Shown here in pieces: positions 1 to 7,501 of a DNA stretch of 38,126 nucleotides. Under the pieces are notes generated by a model. It was not told the DNA's origin and ran no database searches. It was given only the letters and a program-made list of their open reading frames with translations. The stretch is from Lachnospiraceae bacterium (lineage in GTDB: Bacteria > Bacillota > Clostridia > Lachnospirales > Lachnospiraceae): the NCBI GenBank assembly GCA_026169045.1, contig JAPFDH010000019.1, positions 1-38,126 on the forward strand, written 5' to 3'. A program made the position numbers and the translations under genes. The first letter of the stretch is position 1. Each line of letters starts with the position of its first letter.

Positions 1-225
1 ATAGGTCAGGATCTTGAACATGGTCTTGGGGTCCACTGCCGGATTTCTGCCTTTGGCAGAGTAAGCCTGATACAGCAAGCTGTAGTCTAAATCCTCCAAT
101 TCGTGGCTCAGCAGTCGGACAGAGTCATCATCAGGAACCAGACCTTCCAAATTTAATGGCAAAACCAGTTGATAAGGATCGCCAAATTCGGTATAATTTT
201 TATGGTATATTTGGTTATTGGTCAT
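1..225 (-). CDS. IS1182-type transposase, N-terminal part (cut by window edge)
   Basis: Reading leftward from an ATG at 225, the frame stays open for 75 codons to the window edge. The stretch reading LVPDDDSVRLLSHELEDLDY followed by LLYQAYSAKGRNPAVDPKTM is the typical N-terminal (DUF772) region of IS1182/IS5-like transposases, which cut and paste an insertion sequence through a DDE nuclease domain. That catalytic domain would lie outside the window. A TATAAT box at 231-236 sits only five bases before the ATG and there is no Shine-Dalgarno sequence, so the message may be leaderless. A perfect hairpin (246-265) lies where a -35 box would be. Family assignment is from recognition of the N-terminus only; whether the gene is intact cannot be seen. 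Confidence 0.8.
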   Translation of the reverse strand, partial: MTNNQIYHKNYTEFGDPYQLVLPLNLEGLVPDDDSVRLLSHELEDLDYSLLYQAYSAKGRNPAVDPKTMFKILTY

Positions 226-245
226 ATCTAATTATACCATGGATT

Positions 246-265
246 ACGGACCCTTTGGGGTCCGT
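246..265. repeat. Perfect 8-bp inverted repeat upstream of the transposase
   Basis: ACGGACCC, a four-base loop, then GGGTCCGT. It lies just upstream of the transposase -10 box. It could block read-through transcription into the transposase or mark the subterminal end of the insertion sequence. Function is inferred. Confidence 0.6.
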
Positions 266-283
266 TTTCTGTTTTCAAGGCAT

Positions 284-303
284 AAAAACGGAGCCGCTGC
301 TCC
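284..303 (-). terminator. Candidate Rho-independent terminator
   Basis: On the minus strand GGAGC-AGCG-GCTCC is followed by G and five T. It lies between the short ORF ending at 366 and the transposase gene, so it could end transcription entering the insertion sequence. The stem is only 5 bp. A second palindrome (ATAGATGA/TCATCTAT, about 304-323) lies beside it. Confidence 0.4.
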
Positions 304-365
304 ATAGATGATTACTCATCTATTTTGCAACGACCCCTTGACGGAGATGCTCTGATTGCTAAAGC

Positions 366-557
366 TTAGCTGATTGTAATGGTGATAGTACCAATCACAG
401 CATCAGAAGTGCCTTCTGGCAAAGTGCCTGTAGGAGTTACGGTGATGGTACCGATAACAGCAGTACCAGCTGCACCGTCAGCGCCGTTGTCAGCGGTTGC
501 AACTTCCACAATGACCACATTGGGGTCTGACCCCCAATGTTCGGGAGATAAGAGCAT
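366..557 (-). other. Short ORF of doubtful status, possible gene remnant
   Basis: A 63-codon frame on the minus strand. Its C-terminal half holds two related Val/Ile-Gly-Thr-Ile-Thr units (VIGTITVTP and VIGTITITIS) separated by about 20 residues, like the edge of a beta-rich surface repeat. Its first codons run through a near-perfect palindrome (517-540), there is no good ribosome binding site, and nothing homologous is recognised. It may be the tail of a larger gene broken when mobile DNA arrived, or chance. The whole stretch 226-697 contains no other convincing gene. Confidence 0.2.
517..540. repeat. Palindrome with 9-bp arms
   Basis: ACATTGGGG, a six-base centre, then CCCCAATGT. The GGGGTCAGACCCC-type core resembles REP-like or insertion-sequence end palindromes. 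It lies beside the IS1182 fragment and may mark the boundary of mobile DNA. Confidence 0.5.
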
Positions 558-579
558 AAATTTAGCCAGGATTGATGAT

Positions 580-595
580 TAGTCAGTCCTGACTA
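580..595. repeat. Short palindrome TAGTCAG-TC-CTGACTA
   Basis: Perfect 7-bp arms around two bases, in the gene-free stretch between the short ORF and the next gene. No function can be assigned. It could be an element end or a regulator site. Confidence 0.4.
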
Positions 596-697
596 TATAA
601 GGTTATAATCCATATTTTTTTGTAGCAATCCGCGATTCTATAATAAATGCTGCCCGTCTATCATTTCGTGCCTGCATTGTATTTTTCGCGGTTTTTC

Positions 698-1102
698 TTA
701 TGTATGGGTTAACACGTCTCTGACACACTGATTGACAGAAAACAAAAAGGCATACATCGATCTTGCAAAACTATCTTTTATATCTCTCTGATTCAATTCA
801 GCCTGATATTGAGCAGTCACGGATCCTTCTTCATCCAGAAAAATCTGAAATTCTTCCTCATTTGTTCTCACCACATATTTTCTGTCCTGAATCTTTTTCT
901 GTTTTTCTTCCCCGATATCATGTTTCAAATAGGATGTCAGCTGTATTCTTCCGCAGTCTTCAACCTCCGCCCATATATTGGGTGTATCTTTTGTAATGGC
1001 ATAAATAAGAAAGTTTTCATCTGTTTCTCCCATTTCTTCACAGGAATAAGGTATCTGTTCCTCTTCCAGATATTGTTTCACTTTTTCTGCATACACATTC
1101 AT
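698..1102 (-). CDS. Unknown small acidic protein, YbjN-like at most
   Basis: A 134-residue soluble protein with no signal peptide or membrane segment. An N-terminal helix (MNVYAEKVKQYLEEEQIPY) is followed by alternating strands and a C-terminal helix. This outline recalls YbjN/type III chaperone-like proteins, but I see no diagnostic motif and do not assign a function. An AAGGGG ribosome binding site precedes the ATG by about ten bases. A promoter (TTGTAA at 1191-1196, 16 bases, TATACT at 1169-1174) and a hairpin at the predicted transcript 5' end (1138-1161) indicate a monocistronic unit. It lies downstream of the pepT terminator and so is separate from the his operon. Confidence 0.7.
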   Translation of the reverse strand: MNVYAEKVKQYLEEEQIPYSCEEMGETDENFLIYAITKDTPNIWAEVEDCGRIQLTSYLKHDIGEEKQKKIQDRKYVVRTNEEEFQIFLDEEGSVTAQYQAELNQRDIKDSFARSMYAFLFSVNQCVRDVLTHT

Positions 1103-1137
1103 ATTGCTCAGCCCCTTTTATCTGTATGGTATGTTTT

Positions 1138-1196
1138 ACAGTTTTTCGATCCGAAAACTGTTTAGCCTAGTATAACTCATTTCAATTCTTTTACAA
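1138..1196 (-). promoter_or_regulatory. Promoter plus 5'-end hairpin for the 698-1102 gene
   Basis: TTGTAA (1191-1196), a 16-base spacer, then TATACT (1169-1174), read on the minus strand. The predicted start of transcription is next to a perfect 8-bp stem (ACAGTTTT/AAAACTGT, 1138-1161), so the message would begin with a hairpin. Such hairpins can protect mRNA from 5' decay; that role is inferred. Confidence 0.55.
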
Positions 1197-1238
1197 TATG
1201 TGGCAGCATTTGTGTACAGGTTTTTTTACTTTTCCGAT

Positions 1239-1273
1239 CAAAAAACGGGATATCCGTTATTACAGATATCCCG
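1239..1273 (-). terminator. Rho-independent terminator after pepT
   Basis: On the minus strand CGGGATATC, a ten-base loop, GATATCCCG and then TTTTTT. It lies just past the pepT stop codon and is the evident end of the his-pepT transcription unit. Confidence 0.9.
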
Positions 1274-1280
1274 CAGAGGT

Positions 1281-2501
1281 TTATTCACCGTATTTTTTTA
1301 TAATATTTAAAATGATTTCCACGCAGCTCTCCATGGACTGGACACATGCAAACTCAAATCTTCCATGGAAGTTCTGGCCGCCGGTTCCAAGGTTTGGACA
1401 GGGCAGTCCCATATAGGAGAGTCTCGCACCGTCGGTACCGCCCCGGATGGGCAGAGTCACCGGTTCCAATCCAGCTTCCTGTATGGCTTCCCTTGCATGT
1501 TCCAATAAATGCTTATGGGGTTCCACCATTTCTTTCATATTCCGGTAGGAATGCAGTTCCTTTAAGGTAAAAGTTCCTTCTCCATATTTTTTATTTAAAA
1601 AGGTGATACAATCCTGGAAAAACGCCACTTTTTTCTCGAATTTTTCTCCGTCATGATCACGGATAATGTATTCCATCTCGGCCTGATCGCATGTTCCGCT
1701 CATATCCGTTAAATGATAGAATCCTTCGTATCCTTCGGTATACGCCGGTTTATCAAATTCGGGAAGGAGACGTTCCAGTTCCATCCCCATTAACAGGGCA
1801 TTTTTCATTTTTCCCTTGGCACTGCCGGGATGGATGCTGGTTCCTTTTATGAAAACCCGATATCCGGTGGCATTGAAATTTTCATATTCCAATTCCCCGG
1901 CGTCACCGCCGTCCACCGTGTAGGCAAATTCAGCGCCAAATCCCTTCACATCAAAAAAGTCCACTCCATGTCCCACTTCTTCATCGGGGGTAAATCCGAT
2001 CTGGATATCTCCATGGGGAATCTCTGGATGTTCCAGCAGATACTGGGCAGCTTCCATGATTTCTGCCACTCCGGCTTTATCATCCGCTCCCAGAAGAGTC
2101 GTTCCGTCGGTGACAATCAGATCTTTTCCCACATAACGGGATAATACAGGAAATTCCTTTGGAGTCATTTCATAACCCAGTTCCTGATTTAATACGATGG
2201 TTCCACCATCATAGTTGGTTACAATTCTCGCCTTCACATCTTTTCCGCTGACTGCATCCGATGTGTCCATATGGGAAATAAATCCAATGGAAGGCTTTCC
2301 CTTTACTGTGGCAGGAATGGTGGCATAGACATAACAATGGGAATCCATGCGCACATGGGAAGCTCCCATATCCTCCAGTTCCTGTTTTAATATCTCGGCC
2401 AGGTCAAATTGTTTTTTTGTGCTGGGCACCTGATCGCTTCCTTCTTCTGACTGGGTGTCCACAGCGACATACCGCAAAAATTTTTCAATCACCCTTGACA
2501 T
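1281..2501 (-). CDS. pepT: Peptidase T (tripeptide aminopeptidase)
   Basis: A 406-residue cytoplasmic dinuclear zinc M20 peptidase that removes the N-terminal residue from tripeptides. Family landmarks are HMDTS near residue 77 (zinc ligand His and catalytic Asp), GADDKAG near 138 (bridging Asp) and DEEVGHGVD near 173 (catalytic Glu-Glu). Length matches the family. It is the last gene of the his transcription unit, 22 bases after hisIE. AAAGGAG lies 12 bases before the ATG, a rather long spacing that predicts modest initiation. A strong terminator follows. Its link to histidine synthesis is probably only positional, or amino-acid supply in general. Confidence 0.95.
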   Translation of the reverse strand: MSRVIEKFLRYVAVDTQSEEGSDQVPSTKKQFDLAEILKQELEDMGASHVRMDSHCYVYATIPATVKGKPSIGFISHMDTSDAVSGKDVKARIVTNYDGGTIVLNQELGYEMTPKEFPVLSRYVGKDLIVTDGTTLLGADDKAGVAEIMEAAQYLLEHPEIPHGDIQIGFTPDEEVGHGVDFFDVKGFGAEFAYTVDGGDAGELEYENFNATGYRVFIKGTSIHPGSAKGKMKNALLMGMELERLLPEFDKPAYTEGYEGFYHLTDMSGTCDQAEMEYIIRDHDGEKFEKKVAFFQDCITFLNKKYGEGTFTLKELHSYRNMKEMVEPHKHLLEHAREAIQEAGLEPVTLPIRGGTDGARLSYMGLPCPNLGTGGQNFHGRFEFACVQSMESCVEIILNIIKKYGE

Positions 2502-2523
2502 TTGGGTATCGCACTCCTTTCTT

Positions 2524-3693
2524 CTATCGATTAGCCAATTCTCTCATGATATCTTCCCATGTGACCTGTTTCTCTGCCATCAAAACCATCACATGGTACA
2601 GAAAATCGGAAATTTCATATTTGATTTCTTCCGGATCCGGATTCTTTGCGGCTATGATAATTTCTGTAGCCTCTTCTCCGCATTTTTTCAGAATCTTATC
2701 GATTCCCTTATCAAACAAGTAGTTGGTGTAGGAGCCTTCTTTCGGATGGATCTTTCGGTCTTTTATCACATCATATACCTGTTCCAATACTTTATGGGGA
2801 TTGGCGGCGTCCGCATGCTTATCCAAAATTTCCTGAAAGAAACAGGAATAGGATCCTGTGTGACACGCTGCCCCCACCTGGGCTACCTTTGCCAGAATCG
2901 TATCATTGTCGCAATCCAGATAGAGAGCTTTTACATATTGATAATGCCCGGAAGTCTCTCCTTTTAACCATCTCTCCTGACGACTTCTGCTGTAATAGCA
3001 CATTTTTCCTGTTTCCACCGTTTCCTGAAAAGCGGCTTCGTTCATATATGCCACCATCAGAACTTCCCCTGTGCGGTAATCCTGTACCACCACCGGCATC
3101 AGTCCGTCCGTGTTTAGCCGGAATTGTTCCCATGTAATGCGAGGTTCATATGTGAAAACAGGGATTTTCTTCTGCTTCATTTTCTGCTTGATACCGTAAA
3201 AGTCTGCATTATAATCCTCACAGCATAAAATGAGAACTTCTGTCAGGCTCTCCGGCTTCCAGGCTTCGATCCAGGCATCCAGATTTTTCAATAAGATGGT
3301 CTCTGTTTCATAATCTTTCCCGGTCACCCGTTCCCCGCCGAACCGTTCCACAGCTTCCGAAAAGACCTTCTGTTCCTCTGCGATCTGAGGATGAATCCAT
3401 ACCTGCTTTGCCCCGGCATAGATATATTTTTTTACATCTTCCAGGCGTCTGATGTTTCCTCCCATATATAGATCCAGAGAGGTATTTCTGGCTATTTCTT
3501 TGCTGATGCCTATGGCCGCATCGTGTTCTTTGTCATCTCCGGAACAGTCAATCAGCACCATTCCGTCGGCTCCATTATGATCCAACTGTTCCGATAAGGT
3601 TTTGGGATCCAGTTGATACGGTCCCTCTTTGTATAAAGAAGCTTGATTTCCCTTTAAATAATATTTGGGTAATAATGCCATTGTTTTCGCCAT
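2524..3693 (-). CDS. hisI: Bifunctional HisIE with an N-terminal HisA-like domain
   Basis: 389 residues in three parts. Residues 1-185 resemble a HisA/HisF-type TIM barrel: [12 protein letters not shown] near 41 and [20 protein letters not shown] near 75-94 match the phosphate-binding pattern. The usual catalytic PAIDL start is replaced by PKYYL, so the isomerase function is probably lost. Residues 195-295 are HisI, phosphoribosyl-AMP cyclohydrolase, with WLKGETSGH, the DCDND metal site near 260, and Cys277 and Cys284. Residues 318-389 are HisE, phosphoribosyl-ATP pyrophosphatase. Together HisE and HisI do steps 2 and 3 of histidine synthesis. GGAGG seven bases before ATG 3693 fixes the start; an ATG at 3717 lacks this. 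It follows the GNAT gene by 27 bases. Confidence 0.93.
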   Translation of the reverse strand: MAKTMALLPKYYLKGNQASLYKEGPYQLDPKTLSEQLDHNGADGMVLIDCSGDDKEHDAAIGISKEIARNTSLDLYMGGNIRRLEDVKKYIYAGAKQVWIHPQIAEEQKVFSEAVERFGGERVTGKDYETETILLKNLDAWIEAWKPESLTEVLILCCEDYNADFYGIKQKMKQKKIPVFTYEPRITWEQFRLNTDGLMPVVVQDYRTGEVLMVAYMNEAAFQETVETGKMCYYSRSRQERWLKGETSGHYQYVKALYLDCDNDTILAKVAQVGAACHTGSYSCFFQEILDKHADAANPHKVLEQVYDVIKDRKIHPKEGSYTNYLFDKGIDKILKKCGEEATEIIIAAKNPDPEEIKYEISDFLYHVMVLMAEKQVTWEDIMRELANR

Positions 3694-3720
3694 ATTTTTT
3701 CCTCCATTCCCGCACATCCC

Positions 3721-4230
3721 TTATTCCCGGATCGTTGTAGCGGCCATTTCAATGATTGTCCAGGACTCATCTCCGTATTGGTACGCGTTTTCCTGACGTC
3801 CCGTTTCCTCAAAGCCCACCCGCTTATAGCAGTAACGGGCAGACAGATTTTTTTCAAATACCCGCAGTGTCACTTTTTTTACCCGTAAAATCTCAAAAGC
3901 AAAGCGGAGTGCCTGGCGCACCGTATCTTTTCCATATCCGAATCCGCGCCGCTTGGGATCCACGACAATAAAAGCCAGATGCACCGTTTCCGTTTCATAG
4001 TCCACATCCCGCATGAGTACATGTCCCACCGGAATTCCTTTTTCATCCACAGCCATAAAAATCCATGCGTTCGGATCTTCCTCGTATTTCAACCGATAGG
4101 CCGATAATTGCTCCTGGGTCAGAGGATAACGAAACTTTCCGGCACACCACATGGAAAAGCCGGGCTCACCGGGAACCCACTGCAGTAGTTTGGGCGCATC
4201 GTTTCGTTTATAAGGGCGTAAACGAACCAT
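3721..4230 (-). CDS. GNAT family N-acetyltransferase (RimJ/RimL-like)
   Basis: A 169-residue protein with the GNAT fold. The strand FIVVDPKRRG leads into the acetyl-CoA pyrophosphate loop (RRGFGYGKDTV, residues 94-104), followed by the helix and the NLSARYCYKRVGFEE segment typical of RimJ/RimL-type ribosomal or small-molecule acetyltransferases. The substrate cannot be read from sequence. It sits between an unknown gene and hisIE inside the his operon, preceded by a strong AGGAGG site. Either it has been carried along with the operon or it modifies something related to the pathway; the former is simpler. Confidence 0.85.
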   Translation of the reverse strand: MVRLRPYKRNDAPKLLQWVPGEPGFSMWCAGKFRYPLTQEQLSAYRLKYEEDPNAWIFMAVDEKGIPVGHVLMRDVDYETETVHLAFIVVDPKRRGFGYGKDTVRQALRFAFEILRVKKVTLRVFEKNLSARYCYKRVGFEETGRQENAYQYGDESWTIIEMAATTIRE

Positions 4231-4241
4231 GTTTTCTCCTC

Positions 4242-4904
4242 CTAAACCATTTCCTGCCCTACCACGAGCAGAGCAGGGAGAAATGTAAAGCTGGTTCCTT
4301 CCGGTCCCGGAATAAAATGGGATTTTGGATCCAGAGCCTCCCAGGCATCGATTTCTTTTGATTTTGCTCCCGGTTGTCTGCGGATATTTACATGGGATCT
4401 GGGCTCCTCAAAGTATGAAAAGAGAATGTTTTCATGAATTCCGATGGACTGATACTGATCTCCCTCCAGCAGCCCTTCTTTCACAATGGCAATATGGTGA
4501 TAAACATAATCAAACAGTTTTTCTGTTTTCAGAAAAGCGATTCTGCCCCGGCGCATCTCGGGCACGCTCTTTCGCTTCCAATCTTCTACTCCCTGAGGAA
4601 TGGCATGATAATAAATATGATACATATATACCCAGTTTCTCATGGTTTCCTGACCGGGCCACTGTTCCAGAAATGGATTCAGCGGTGAAAGCAATGCTTC
4701 CGGTTCCTGTTCCTGTCCTATGGCTTCATAATAGAAGAAAAGCATTTTGCCAAAATGATACAGCGCTGCCGTCATGATCTTTTCTTCCTTCACCAGGCCT
4801 TTCACCTGTTTTTCTGCTTCTTCCAGTGCCTTTTTTAATTCTGTTTCGTCAATATCTGATTTTAACTGTCCTCTATAATGATAGCGATAAATTGTCTGTT
4901 CCAT
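4242..4904 (-). CDS. Unknown 220-residue protein of the his operon
   Basis: No family recognised. The protein is soluble, with an amphipathic N-terminal helix (ETELKKALEEAEKQVKGLVK) followed by a segment rich in Tyr, His and Trp (YHIYYHAIP near residue 98, YVYHHIAIVKEG near 138). No signal peptide or membrane helix is evident. GAGG sits eight bases before the ATG. It lies 22 bases after hisB and 11 bases before the GNAT gene, clearly cotranscribed with the his genes. The many aromatic and His residues suggest a ligand-binding or enzymatic role, but nothing specific can be claimed. Confidence 0.8.
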   Translation of the reverse strand: MEQTIYRYHYRGQLKSDIDETELKKALEEAEKQVKGLVKEEKIMTAALYHFGKMLFFYYEAIGQEQEPEALLSPLNPFLEQWPGQETMRNWVYMYHIYYHAIPQGVEDWKRKSVPEMRRGRIAFLKTEKLFDYVYHHIAIVKEGLLEGDQYQSIGIHENILFSYFEEPRSHVNIRRQPGAKSKEIDAWEALDPKSHFIPGPEGTSFTFLPALLVVGQEMV

Positions 4905-4926
4905 AATTTCCTCTTTTCCTTTTTAT

Positions 4927-5517
4927 CTAGCTTAAACTTCCCTTTGTGGAAAGCACATCCATAATCCTGGGATCTTCCTGGGTAGCGATGTCCAGGGCTT
5001 TTGCAAATGCCTTAAACATAGCCTCAATAATGTGATGATTGTTTGTTCCTGCCATCTGACGAATATGGATATTCATCCCTGCCGAATAGGATACGGCATA
5101 GAAGAATTCTTTTACCATTTCGGTATCAAAATCCCCTACGCGATCTGCGGTAAACGTGGCATCAAACTGAAGATAGGGACGGCCCGACAAATCCAGTGCA
5201 CATAAAATCAAAGCTTCGTCCATGGGAAGGATAAAGGATCCATAGCGTTTCATAGACTTTTTATCTCCCACAGCCTGGGCAATGGCCTGTCCCAACACGA
5301 TTCCCGTGTCTTCAATGGTATGATGGGAATCCACATAGAGATCTCCATCCACCTTTGCATCCAGATTAAACAGACCGTGACGGGCAAAACTGTTTAACAT
5401 ATGATCCAAAAAACCGATACCCGTATCAATGTTGGCGATGCCGGTTCCATCCAGTTCCAGTGTCATCGAAATATCGGTTTCCTTTGTTTTTCTTCTTATC
5501 TCTCCGATTCGTTCCAT
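4927..5517 (-). CDS. hisB: Imidazoleglycerol-phosphate dehydratase
   Basis: A 196-residue monofunctional HisB catalysing step 7 of histidine synthesis, dehydration of imidazole glycerol phosphate to imidazole acetol phosphate. The two Mn-binding His repeats are visible: FLDHMLNSFARHG and DSHHTIEDTGIVLG in the first half, and the matching GTNNHHIIEAMFKA motif in the second. The N-terminus RIGEIRRKTKETDI is typical. Length is normal and no histidinol-phosphatase domain is fused. GGGAGG lies upstream of the ATG, 18 bases after hisD. Confidence 0.97.
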   Translation of the reverse strand: MERIGEIRRKTKETDISMTLELDGTGIANIDTGIGFLDHMLNSFARHGLFNLDAKVDGDLYVDSHHTIEDTGIVLGQAIAQAVGDKKSMKRYGSFILPMDEALILCALDLSGRPYLQFDATFTADRVGDFDTEMVKEFFYAVSYSAGMNIHIRQMAGTNNHHIIEAMFKAFAKALDIATQEDPRIMDVLSTKGSLS

Positions 5518-5535
5518 AGCATCCTCCCAAAGCCT

Positions 5536-6825
5536 TTACTCAAATCTCACCCGCATGGAATTTGCATGGGCAGTCAGCTGCTCTGCCTCGGCAAATGTGA
5601 TCACATCATCCTTTACCGGTGCCAGAGCTTCCCTGGAATAGTAAATGATGCTGGATTTCTTGATGTAGTCATCCACGCCGAGAGGGGAAAAGAACTTAGC
5701 CGTCCCATTGGTGGGAAGGACATGGTTCGGTCCGGCGAAATAATCCCCAAGAGGTTCACAGCTGTACTCTCCTAAGAATATGGCTCCCGCATTTTTCACC
5801 TTCGTCATGGTCTCAAAAGGATTCTTTGTAACCAGTTCCAAATGTTCCGGTGCGATTTCATTGGCCACATCCACTGCTTCCTCCATGGAATTTACCAGAA
5901 GAATATATCCGTAATTATCCAGGGATTTTTGAATGATTTCCCCTCTGGATAATTCCTTTATAAACTGATCGGTCTGGGCGGAGACTTCTTCTGCCAGCTT
6001 TCTGCTGTCTGTGACTAAAATCGCACTGGCCAGTTCATCATGTTCCGCCTGGGACAGAAGATCTGCCGCCACAAACCGGGGATTGGCCGTCTCATCTGCC
6101 ACCACCATAATCTCGCTGGGTCCGGCAATGCTATCAATACTCACATGGCCATATACCGCTTTTTTGGCCAGTGCCACGTAAATATTTCCCGGTCCCACAA
6201 TTTTATTGACTCTGGGAATGGACTCGGTACCAAAAGCCAAAGCTGCAATGGCCTGTGCGCCGCCTACTTTATAAACTTCTGTGGCTCCTGCGATATGGGC
6301 AGCTGCCAGGGTCACCGGATTGATTTTTCCCTCTCTGGAGGGTGGTGTCACCATACAGATCCGTTCCACTCCTGCCACTTTGGCCGGTACAATATTCATA
6401 AGAACGGAAGAAGGATAGGAGGCTTTCCCACCCGGCACATAAACACCCACGCTCTCCAAAGGGGTGATCTTTTGACCCAGAATGGAGCCGTCTACTCTGC
6501 TGTCAAACCAGCTGTTCCTTTTTTGTTTTTCATGATACATTCGTATGTTTTCCATGGAGCGCTTCATTACTTCCAAAAGCTTTGGATCCACGCTGTCCAA
6601 TGCTTCCTGAATCTCTTCTTCACTCACCCGGATGGTTTCTTTTGTCAGACGGATCCCGTCAAATTGTTCGGTGTAGGAAAAAAGCGCCTCATCTTTTCTT
6701 TCCTTCACATCCTCCACAATGGATGTGACACGCTTTGTATATACATCATACTGGTTGGGATCTCTCTTTAAAAGATCGGCCAGCAAATCTTTTTTGGAAG
6801 TTTCGTCCAATGCTATAATTTTCAT
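5536..6825 (-). CDS. hisD: Histidinol dehydrogenase
   Basis: A 429-residue zinc enzyme that oxidises histidinol to histidine in two NAD-dependent steps. Landmarks include GSILGQKITPLESVGVYVPGG, the nucleotide-binding region VGPGNIYVALAKK, the signature stretch IDSIAGPSEIMVVAD, and the zinc/base motif QAEHDE, with HVLPTNGTA near the C-terminus. The start is taken at ATG 6825, eight bases after AAAGGAG. A GTG at 6834 overlaps that ribosome binding site and is unlikely. It follows hisG by 28 bases. Confidence 0.97.
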   Translation of the reverse strand: MKIIALDETSKKDLLADLLKRDPNQYDVYTKRVTSIVEDVKERKDEALFSYTEQFDGIRLTKETIRVSEEEIQEALDSVDPKLLEVMKRSMENIRMYHEKQKRNSWFDSRVDGSILGQKITPLESVGVYVPGGKASYPSSVLMNIVPAKVAGVERICMVTPPSREGKINPVTLAAAHIAGATEVYKVGGAQAIAALAFGTESIPRVNKIVGPGNIYVALAKKAVYGHVSIDSIAGPSEIMVVADETANPRFVAADLLSQAEHDELASAILVTDSRKLAEEVSAQTDQFIKELSRGEIIQKSLDNYGYILLVNSMEEAVDVANEIAPEHLELVTKNPFETMTKVKNAGAIFLGEYSCEPLGDYFAGPNHVLPTNGTAKFFSPLGVDDYIKKSSIIYYSREALAPVKDDVITFAEAEQLTAHANSMRVRFE

Positions 6826-6853
6826 GTATCCCACTCCTTTCCCTTGCTCTTTT

Positions 6854-7489
6854 TTATATTACCTTGCGAAGTTCCTGAATAATTCTGCTGATTCGTTCAT
6901 TTTCCATCTTCATACTGACCTGATTGACTACCACACGGGCAGAAAGCGGACAGATCTCTTCCAATACTTCCAGGCCATTTTCCTTCAGTGTAGTTCCGGT
7001 CTCCACGATATCCACGATCACTTCCGACAATCCCACAATGGGAGCCAGTTCCACAGAACCGTTGAGCTTAATGATCTCCACTGTCTGATGCTTTTTATTA
7101 TAGAAGTAATCCTTTGCAATATTGGGATATTTGGATGCCACACGGATCCGTTCATGATGGAGCAGATACTCTTTAGCCTCGGCCGGTCCTGCCACACACA
7201 TGCGGCATTTTCCGATTCCCAGATCCATGACCTCATACAGTTTTCTTCCCTCTTCCAAAATGGTATCCTTTCCCACCACGCCGATATCGGCGGCTCCGTA
7301 CTCCACATAGGTAGGTACATCACTAGCTTTCGCCAGGAAAAATTTTAATTTCAATTCTTCATTGACAAAAATCAGCTTTCTGGAATTTTCATCTTTCATT
7401 TCTTCACATGTAATTCCGATCTGTTCCAGAAGTCCCATGGCCTTTTTTGCCAGACGTCCCTTTGCCAGGGCAAATGTTATATACCGCAT
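6854..7489 (-). CDS. hisG: ATP phosphoribosyltransferase, short-form catalytic subunit
   Basis: A 211-residue short HisG lacking the C-terminal regulatory domain. Short forms catalyse the first and committed step of histidine synthesis only in complex with HisZ, encoded immediately upstream. [31 protein letters not shown] and the PRPP-binding segment [17 protein letters not shown] are visible. GGAGGAG precedes the ATG by a few bases and overlaps the space after the hisZ stop, so translation is likely coupled. Confidence 0.97.
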   Translation of the reverse strand: MRYITFALAKGRLAKKAMGLLEQIGITCEEMKDENSRKLIFVNEELKLKFFLAKASDVPTYVEYGAADIGVVGKDTILEEGRKLYEVMDLGIGKCRMCVAGPAEAKEYLLHHERIRVASKYPNIAKDYFYNKKHQTVEIIKLNGSVELAPIVGLSEVIVDIVETGTTLKENGLEVLEEICPLSARVVVNQVSMKMENERISRIIQELRKVI

Positions 7490-7501
7490 CCGATCTCCTC
7501 C

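Noticed and set aside
1-600. Composite transposon or genomic island
   Set aside because: Only one edge of a single insertion sequence is visible and the rest of the window is conserved core genome. No cargo can be shown.
6040-6771. 243-codon plus-strand ORF opposite hisD
   Set aside because: It is antisense to a clear hisD, with Phe/His/Cys-rich composition typical of a shadow frame and no ribosome binding site.
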